From positions 1 to 10,281 of the forward strand of contig JAEZBT010000453.1 in the NCBI GenBank assembly GCA_023426865.1: a stretch of 10,281 nt of DNA, read 5' to 3'. This document shows, piece by piece, positions 6,558-10,281 of the stretch; the stretch's first letter is position 1, and each line of letters starts with the position of its first letter. The notes under the pieces were generated by a model. That model searched no databases. It was not told where the DNA came from and was given only the letters and a program-made list of their open reading frames with translations. The position numbers and the translations under genes were made by a program. The DNA is from Actinomycetes bacterium. GTDB taxonomy: Bacteria > Actinomycetota > Actinomycetes > Actinomycetales > Cellulomonadaceae.

Positions 6558-6651
6558 CATGAGCCACCACGCTCCCACGGGGGGCGCGCCGGCCGTGGCC
6601 GCTTCCCCCGGGGCGCCCGGCGTGAGCCGCGCGAGCCCCGGTCCCGCGTCC

Positions 6652-7686
6652 TCAGAGCCCGCGGGCCTCGGCCTGTCGGCGCTGGGCCCGCGCGATCAGC
6701 CAGCGACCCGCGCCGGCAGCTCCGACCACCACCGCGATCAGCGCGCACCAGACGGCGAGCTCGGCCACGCCCATGAGGGCCAGGGCGACGCCGAGCGCGG
6801 CGAAGGCCACGACACCGAGCATGCTCGCGATCAGCTGGCCCCAGTCCCGGTTCGTCGCGCGGGCGACGCTCGACACGACCGTCCGGTCCGGCGCGCGGGC
6901 CGGCAGGCCCTGGTCGGGGACGGGGACGGGGACGTCGGCGGTGGTGTCGGGCCCCGGGTCGTAGCCGTGGTCGAGCCACACGAACCGCGGGATCGCGTCG
7001 ACGAACGCGGTCAGGACGGCGAGGCGCCGGTCGACGTCCGCCAGATCGGGCTTGCCGGGCACCCAGGCGAGCACGTCCGTCCCGGTGACCCAGATGTTCA
7101 GGCCCTGCGCGTCGCCGGCCAGGAGGCGTTCCATCAGGCGCGGGTGCACGACGTCGTGCGCGTACTTCGCGTCACCGGCCCGCACCCGCCATGCCTGGTT
7201 GAAGTCGGCCGACTCGAAGGCGATGTCCTGGCCGCCCAGCGCGCCGGCGAGGTCGTCGGTCAGCGCCTGCGGCGACAGCCGCAGCCCGGGCAGGGACACC
7301 GGGAGCGAGACGGCGACCACGTGGACGTGCACCGAAGCGGAGACGCCCGCCTCGACGTACTCGAACGTCGCGGCCGGCCGGCCGCCGTACGAGCCGGCGA
7401 CCAGGTGCGACACGGTGCAGCGGCCGCCGAGGCCGAACACGCCGAGCATGCGCTCGGCGAGCGCCTGGTCCCCGCGGACCTGCCACCCCCGCTCTGCCGC
7501 CCAGGCCCGCTCGGCCCGCGCGCGTCGGGCCTTGGGGACCTCCCGCACGAGGGTGAGGCCGACCGCCAGGACGACGACGAACGCCACCGTCCAGCCCACG
7601 AGCGCGAGGGCGTCCGCCTCCGTCCTGACGATGGCCGCCCGCACCCCGGCGATGCCCACCAGCCCGGTGAGCCCCGTGGCGCTCAT
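6652..7686 (-). CDS. DUF3137-like membrane protein, paralog D with extra C-terminal membrane pair
   Basis: This 344-residue protein is the first and most distinct of the four paralogs. It has an N-terminal membrane helix (about 27-47), a basic linker, and the shared domain with AWAAERGWQVRG (61-72), GRPAATFEYV (102-111), VHVVAVSLPVSLPGLRLSP (121-139), IAFESADFNQAWRV (155-168), YAHDVVHPRLMERLL (175-189), TGTDVLAW (201-208) and PRFVWLDHGYDPG (233-245). Unlike the others it continues with a proline-rich linker (246-268), two hydrophobic helices (about 286-309 and 311-331) and a basic tail. That places its domain between membrane anchors. The ATG at 7686 overlaps the pyrE stop as ATGA with no good Shine-Dalgarno, so translation is probably coupled to pyrE. 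Its function is unknown. Confidence 0.85.
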   Translation of the reverse strand: MSATGLTGLVGIAGVRAAIVRTEADALALVGWTVAFVVVLAVGLTLVREVPKARRARAERAWAAERGWQVRGDQALAERMLGVFGLGGRCTVSHLVAGSYGGRPAATFEYVEAGVSASVHVHVVAVSLPVSLPGLRLSPQALTDDLAGALGGQDIAFESADFNQAWRVRAGDAKYAHDVVHPRLMERLLAGDAQGLNIWVTGTDVLAWVPGKPDLADVDRRLAVLTAFVDAIPRFVWLDHGYDPGPDTTADVPVPVPDQGLPARAPDRTVVSSVARATNRDWGQLIASMLGVVAFAALGVALALMGVAELAVWCALIAVVVGAAGAGRWLIARAQRRQAEARGL

Positions 7687-8264
7687 GCCAGACCCAGGTC
7701 CGCCAGGCCGAAGATCGACAGGTAGGGCAGACCCTCGGCCTCGATGCGCTCCTTCGCGCCGGTCGCCCGGTCCACGATCACGGCCACGCCGACGACGTCG
7801 GCCCCCGCCTCGCGCAGCGCCTCGACCGCGGTCATCACGGAGCCACCGGTGGTGGAGGTGTCCTCGACGGCGACCACGCGCCGGCCGGCGACGTCGGGGC
7901 CCTCGATGCGGCGCTGCATGCCGTGCGCCTTGCCCTCCTTGCGGACGACGAACGCGTCGAGGTCCTGCCCGCGCGACGCGGCCGCGTGCAGCAGGGCGGT
8001 CGCGACCGGGTCGGCGCCGAGCGTCAGTCCGCCGACGGCGTCGATCTCCGCGGTGCCGAGCCCGGCCTCCTCGAGCAGGTCGAGCATCACGTGCCCGACG
8101 AGCGGCGCCGCCTCGTGGTGCAGCGTGACCCGCCGCAGGTCGACGTAGTACTGCGCCATCGCACCGGACGCGAGGGTGACCTCCCCGTGCACCACCGCCA
8201 GCTCGGCGACGAGCTCGCGGAGGCGGTCGCGGGGGGTCTGACCGGGAAGGGAGGGGTGCGTCAC
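7683..8264 (-). CDS. pyrE: Orotate phosphoribosyltransferase
   Basis: This 193-residue enzyme of de novo pyrimidine synthesis joins orotate to PRPP to give orotidine 5'-phosphate in the cytoplasm. The type I phosphoribosyltransferase PRPP loop is VVAVEDTSTTGGS (130-142). The catalytic lysine/histidine segment RKEGKAHG (108-115) and the GGLTLGADPVA block (78-88) are both present, and the length is normal. The TSTTGGS loop has Ser where many homologs have Val or another residue, which is not alarming. The GTG at 8264 follows TAGCCT by seven bases, indicating a leaderless transcript. Its TGA overlaps the ATG of gene D by four bases, so the DUF3137-like array is at least partly co-expressed with pyrimidine synthesis. 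No other pyr genes are in view. Confidence 0.95.
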   Translation of the reverse strand: MTHPSLPGQTPRDRLRELVAELAVVHGEVTLASGAMAQYYVDLRRVTLHHEAAPLVGHVMLDLLEEAGLGTAEIDAVGGLTLGADPVATALLHAAASRGQDLDAFVVRKEGKAHGMQRRIEGPDVAGRRVVAVEDTSTTGGSVMTAVEALREAGADVVGVAVIVDRATGAKERIEAEGLPYLSIFGLADLGLA

Positions 8265-8271
8265 GGCCGAC

Positions 8272-8277
8272 AGGCTA
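8272..8277 (-). promoter_or_regulatory. -10 box (TAGCCT), probable leaderless start of pyrE
   Basis: TAGCCT on the minus strand ends seven bases before the GTG at 8264. A palindromic GGGCCCGGGCCC (8284-8295) lies just upstream, in the spacer toward the -35 region. Confidence 0.6.
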
Positions 8278-8336
8278 GTCGGCGGGCCCGGGCCCGGGAG
8301 GGGCCGTCCGTCGGGAGGTTCTCCGGCCGCCCGCGG

Positions 8337-9134
8337 TCAGGCGTCGACCCGGACCTCGTCGGCGTCGACCTGGACGTCGCGCAGGCGCCGCTCGGACGAG
8401 AGCGCGCGGACCGCGGCGCGCGGCAGCAGGCGCACGACCTCCGCGGCGACGGCGTAGCGCAGGCTCGGCGTGGAGATGACCGAGCCGCGGCGCACGTCGG
8501 CGAGCGCGGCCGCGACCACCTGCTCGGCGTTCAGCCACGCGATCTCCGGGATCGCGTCGTAGTCGAGGCCCGCGCGCTGGTGGAACTCGGTGTGCACCAG
8601 GCCGGGGCACAGGGCAGTGGCCGTCACGCCGGTGCCCTTGAGCTCGACCGCGAGCGCCTCCGTGAACACCCGCACCCACGCCTTGGCGGCCGAGTACGTG
8701 CCGCCGGCCGTGAGCGCGGCGATGGACGACACGTTGAGGATCGCGCCCCGCCCCCGCTCGACCATCGCGCCCGACGCGGCGTGCGAGAGCACCATGACCG
8801 TCCGGACCATGACGTCCAGCGCGGTCTCGTGCGCGGCGAGGTCGCCCTGGACGAAGCGCCCGATGCCGTGACCCGCGTTGTTCACCAGCAGACCGACGGG
8901 CCGCTCGGTGGCGCGCAGGCGTTCGGCGACGCGTTCGACGTCGGCCCGGTCCGACAGGTCGGCCGGGAGCACCTCCGTGCGCACACCGGCCGCCGCGTTG
9001 AGCTGGCCGGCCAGGCGCTTCAGCCGCTCCTCGTCGCGGGCGACCAGGACGACGTCGTGCCGTGCCGTGGCCAGCTGCCAGGCGAACTCCAGGCCCAGGC
9101 CCGCGCTCGCTCCCGTGATGAGTGCTGTCCCCAT
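8337..9134 (-). CDS. Short-chain dehydrogenase/reductase
   Basis: This 265-residue NAD(P)-dependent oxidoreductase of the classical SDR superfamily has a Rossmann fold with TGASAGLG (7-14), the adenine-ring region ADLSD (58-62), NNAG (85-88), and the catalytic serine region NVSS (134-137). YSAAK supplies Tyr147 and Lys151, and CPGLVHTEFH follows (176-185). At the position of the fourth catalytic residue, usually Asn in a VNVR context, this protein reads VMVR (M109). The substrate cannot be inferred. The C-terminal region (about 205-265) is long, basic and hydrophobic in part, as in DltE/YqjQ-like members, and may associate with membranes. The ATG at 9134 follows TACTCT by seven bases (leaderless). 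The gene is divergent from xth and lies 72 bp upstream of pyrE on the same strand, but pyrE has its own -10 box. Confidence 0.92.
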   Translation of the reverse strand: MGTALITGASAGLGLEFAWQLATARHDVVLVARDEERLKRLAGQLNAAAGVRTEVLPADLSDRADVERVAERLRATERPVGLLVNNAGHGIGRFVQGDLAAHETALDVMVRTVMVLSHAASGAMVERGRGAILNVSSIAALTAGGTYSAAKAWVRVFTEALAVELKGTGVTATALCPGLVHTEFHQRAGLDYDAIPEIAWLNAEQVVAAALADVRRGSVISTPSLRYAVAAEVVRLLPRAAVRALSSERRLRDVQVDADEVRVDA

Positions 9135-9141
9135 GGCGGCC

Positions 9142-9147
9142 AGAGTA
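9142..9147 (-). promoter_or_regulatory. -10 box (TACTCT), probable leaderless start of the SDR gene
   Basis: TACTCT on the minus strand ends seven bases before the ATG at 9134. Small inverted arms GGCCA (9138-9142) and TGGCC (9150-9154) surround it, which may be chance. Confidence 0.55.
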
Positions 9148-9188
9148 CGTGGCCACCGGGGGGCGCACCGCGTGTGGGCACTGCCGGG

Positions 9189-9194
9189 TAGGTT
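9189..9194 (+). promoter_or_regulatory. -10 box (TAGGTT), probable leaderless start of xth
   Basis: TAGGTT ends six bases before the ATG at 9201, with no Shine-Dalgarno between. The whole divergent spacer with the SDR gene is only 66 bp. Confidence 0.6.
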
Positions 9195-9200
9195 CCGTGC

Positions 9201-10004
9201 ATGCGGATCGCGACGTGGAACATCAACTCGGTCCGGGCACGGGCCGACCGCGCCGTCGCCTGGCTGGAGCGCACGGGTACGGACGTGCTCGCCCTGCAGG
9301 AGACCAAGTGCACGGACGCCCAGTTCCCCTACTCGGTCTTCGAGGCCGCGGGGTACGAGGTCGCGCACATCGGCTCCAGCCAGTGGAACGGCGTCGCCAT
9401 CGTCTCGCGCGTCGGCGTCGACGACGTCGAGACCCACTTCGCCGGCCAGCCGCGGTGGGGCGCGGAGGACCCGCAGATCGAGTCGCGCGCGCTCGGTGCG
9501 ACCTGCGGCGGCGTGCGGGTCTGGAGCCTGTACATCCCGCACGGGCGCCACCCCGACGACGACCACTACCGCTACAAGCTGCACTTCCTCGACAGCCTGC
9601 TCGAGGCCGCCGGCACCTGGGTGGACCCGCAGCTCGGCGACCCGACGGCGCCCATCGCGCTGATGGGCGACTGGAACGTCATCCCCTACGACACCGACGT
9701 CTGGGACGTGACGGCGTTCGAAGGGCAGACCCACGTGACGCCCGGCGAGCGCAAGGCGTTCTTCGCGTTCGGCGACGTCGGCTACACGGAGGTCACGCGG
9801 ACCTTCCTGCCCGACGCGGGCAAGTACACCTACTGGGACTACCAGCAGCTGGCCTTCCCCAAGAACAAGGGCCTGCGGATCGACTTCGCGTGGACCTCCC
9901 CCGCGCTCACCACGCGCGTGACCGGCGTGACGATCGACCGCGAGGAGCGCAAGGGCAAGGGCCCGTCCGACCACGTGCCGGTGGTCCTCGACCTGGCGGA
10001 CTGA
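9201..10004 (+). CDS. xth: Exodeoxyribonuclease III / AP endonuclease (ExoA/Xth family)
   Basis: This 267-residue metal-dependent nuclease of the endonuclease/exonuclease/phosphatase fold cuts DNA at abasic sites in base-excision repair and removes 3' blocks. Motifs in order are WNINS with metal/phosphate ligand N7 (6-10), LQETK with metal ligand E34 (32-36), SLYIPHGR with catalytic Tyr111 (109-116), GDWNV with D157 and N159 (156-160), YWDY (211-214), GLRIDF with D228 (224-229), and SDH with the catalytic His258 (256-258). All expected catalytic residues are present and the length is typical. One variation is His114 in the usual YxPNG motif. The ATG follows TAGGTT by six bases, giving a leaderless mRNA. 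The gene is divergent from the SDR and followed by a hairpin. Confidence 0.96.
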   Translation: MRIATWNINSVRARADRAVAWLERTGTDVLALQETKCTDAQFPYSVFEAAGYEVAHIGSSQWNGVAIVSRVGVDDVETHFAGQPRWGAEDPQIESRALGATCGGVRVWSLYIPHGRHPDDDHYRYKLHFLDSLLEAAGTWVDPQLGDPTAPIALMGDWNVIPYDTDVWDVTAFEGQTHVTPGERKAFFAFGDVGYTEVTRTFLPDAGKYTYWDYQQLAFPKNKGLRIDFAWTSPALTTRVTGVTIDREERKGKGPSDHVPVVLDLAD

Positions 10005-10032
10005 CCCCGCCCGCCACGCCGCGAGCCCTGAC

Positions 10033-10067
10033 GACGGCCGCCGGACCGCCCTTCGCGCGGCGCCGTC
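10033..10067 (+). terminator. Candidate terminator hairpin after xth
   Basis: The left arm 10033-10043 and right arm 10058-10067 pair over 10 bp with a single bulged C (10038) and a 14-base loop. It begins 29 bp after the xth stop and ends seven bases before the next -10 box. No U-tract follows directly, so it is a weak or Rho-assisted terminator at best, or a structure over the -35 region. Confidence 0.4.
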
Positions 10068-10073
10068 GGGCGC

Positions 10074-10079
10074 TAGGTT
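10074..10079 (+). promoter_or_regulatory. -10 box (TAGGTT), probable leaderless start of the last gene
   Basis: TAGGTT is identical to the hexamer before xth and ends seven bases before the ATG at 10087. Confidence 0.55.
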
Positions 10080-10086
10080 TCCTGAC

Positions 10087-10281
10087 ATGGCCGACCAGCC
10101 GCCGCCCCCTCCGGGCACGCCGCAGCCCCAGGACCAGCCCACCCCGCCGCCCGCCGAGGCGACGACACCCGAGGAGCCGACAGCTCCCACGGGCGAGGCA
10201 ACTCCCGCGCCGCCCGTCGCGCAGCAGCCCGTCGCGCCGCAGCCACCGGTCGTGGCGCAGCCCGTGGCGACTGGCGCGCCG
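10087..10281 (+). CDS. Proline-rich N-terminus of an unidentified protein (3' end beyond window)
   Basis: The 65 visible residues begin MADQPPPPPGTPQ and consist almost entirely of Pro, Ala, Gln, Thr, Glu and Val. A PVAxQP-type motif recurs (PVAQQ, PVAPQ, VVAQ). No signal peptide or membrane helix is seen, and no domain is reached. In actinobacteria such disordered N-termini often precede a membrane domain or a regulatory domain, but nothing here decides between them. The start is supported by TAGGTT seven bases ahead, by the absence of a competing start, and by the frame staying open to the end of the window. It is downstream of xth on the same strand, with its own promoter and a hairpin between them. 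The function is unknown. Confidence 0.7.
   Translation, partial: MADQPPPPPGTPQPQDQPTPPPAEATTPEEPTAPTGEATPAPPVAQQPVAPQPPVVAQPVATGAP

Noticed and set aside
4338..7686. Possibility that the paralog array is a phage, toxin or defence cassette
   Set aside because: There is no integrase, transposase, attachment repeat, nuclease or deaminase motif, or base-composition shift. The genes sit in a housekeeping context behind pyrE, so a defence role has no direct support.
5818..7725. 635-residue plus-strand frame antisense to paralogs C and D
   Set aside because: It is rich in His, Asp, Arg and Gly from reverse-reading of the conserved minus-strand genes. It has no domain or start signals, and it mirrors the repeated paralog blocks.
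8337..10190. 617-residue minus-strand frame extending the SDR across xth
   Set aside because: Only the part from the ATG at 9134 matches the SDR family. The upstream part is antisense to exonuclease III, and a -10 box lies at the shorter start.

Overview
The window is very GC-rich and gene-dense. Codons end in G or C, GTG starts are common, and several promoters have an actinobacterial TANNNT -10 box just upstream of the start codon. This points to a high-GC actinobacterium, perhaps Micrococcales (Cellulomonas-like); the genus is inference. I see no mobile elements, CRISPR arrays, tRNAs or rRNAs. No stretch over 300 bases lacks a gene; the longest gaps are 847-1030 (184 bp) and 6496-6651 (156 bp).

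Layout. 1-846 (-): ATPase of an ABC-2 type exporter, cut by the window edge. 1031-1753 (+): DedA-family membrane protein. 1804-2700 (-): PhzF-family isomerase/epimerase-like protein, divergent from 2828-3649 (+), a YwiC-like polytopic membrane protein. 3672-4256 (-): LemA-family protein. 4338-7686 (-): four tandem paralogous genes for membrane-anchored proteins, here called A (4338-5066), B (5063-5767), C (5764-6495) and D (6652-7686). 7683-8264 (-): pyrE. 8337-9134 (-): short-chain dehydrogenase. 9201-10004 (+): exodeoxyribonuclease III, divergent from the dehydrogenase. 10087-10281 (+): proline-rich N-terminus of a gene running off the window.

The most unusual part is pyrE-D-C-B-A-lemA on the minus strand. 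pyrE/D, C/B and B/A each overlap by four bases (ATGA or GTGA), which suggests translational coupling. The four paralogs share an N-terminal membrane helix, a core with an FESxxFNxAWRV motif followed by an AHDVxHPRLM block, and a terminal PRxVWxDHGxDPG signature. The core resembles DUF3137, a family I know to be found beside LemA. I read this as an expanded DUF3137-like/LemA envelope module behind a pyrimidine gene. Its function is unknown and the family assignment was made by eye.

The remaining genes look like ordinary housekeeping or envelope functions. Six genes (dedA, ywiC-like, pyrE, SDR, xth and the last gene) have a TANNNT hexamer 6-7 nt before the start codon, so they are probably transcribed as leaderless mRNAs. 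The ABC, phzF, lemA, C and A genes have visible Shine-Dalgarno sequences.
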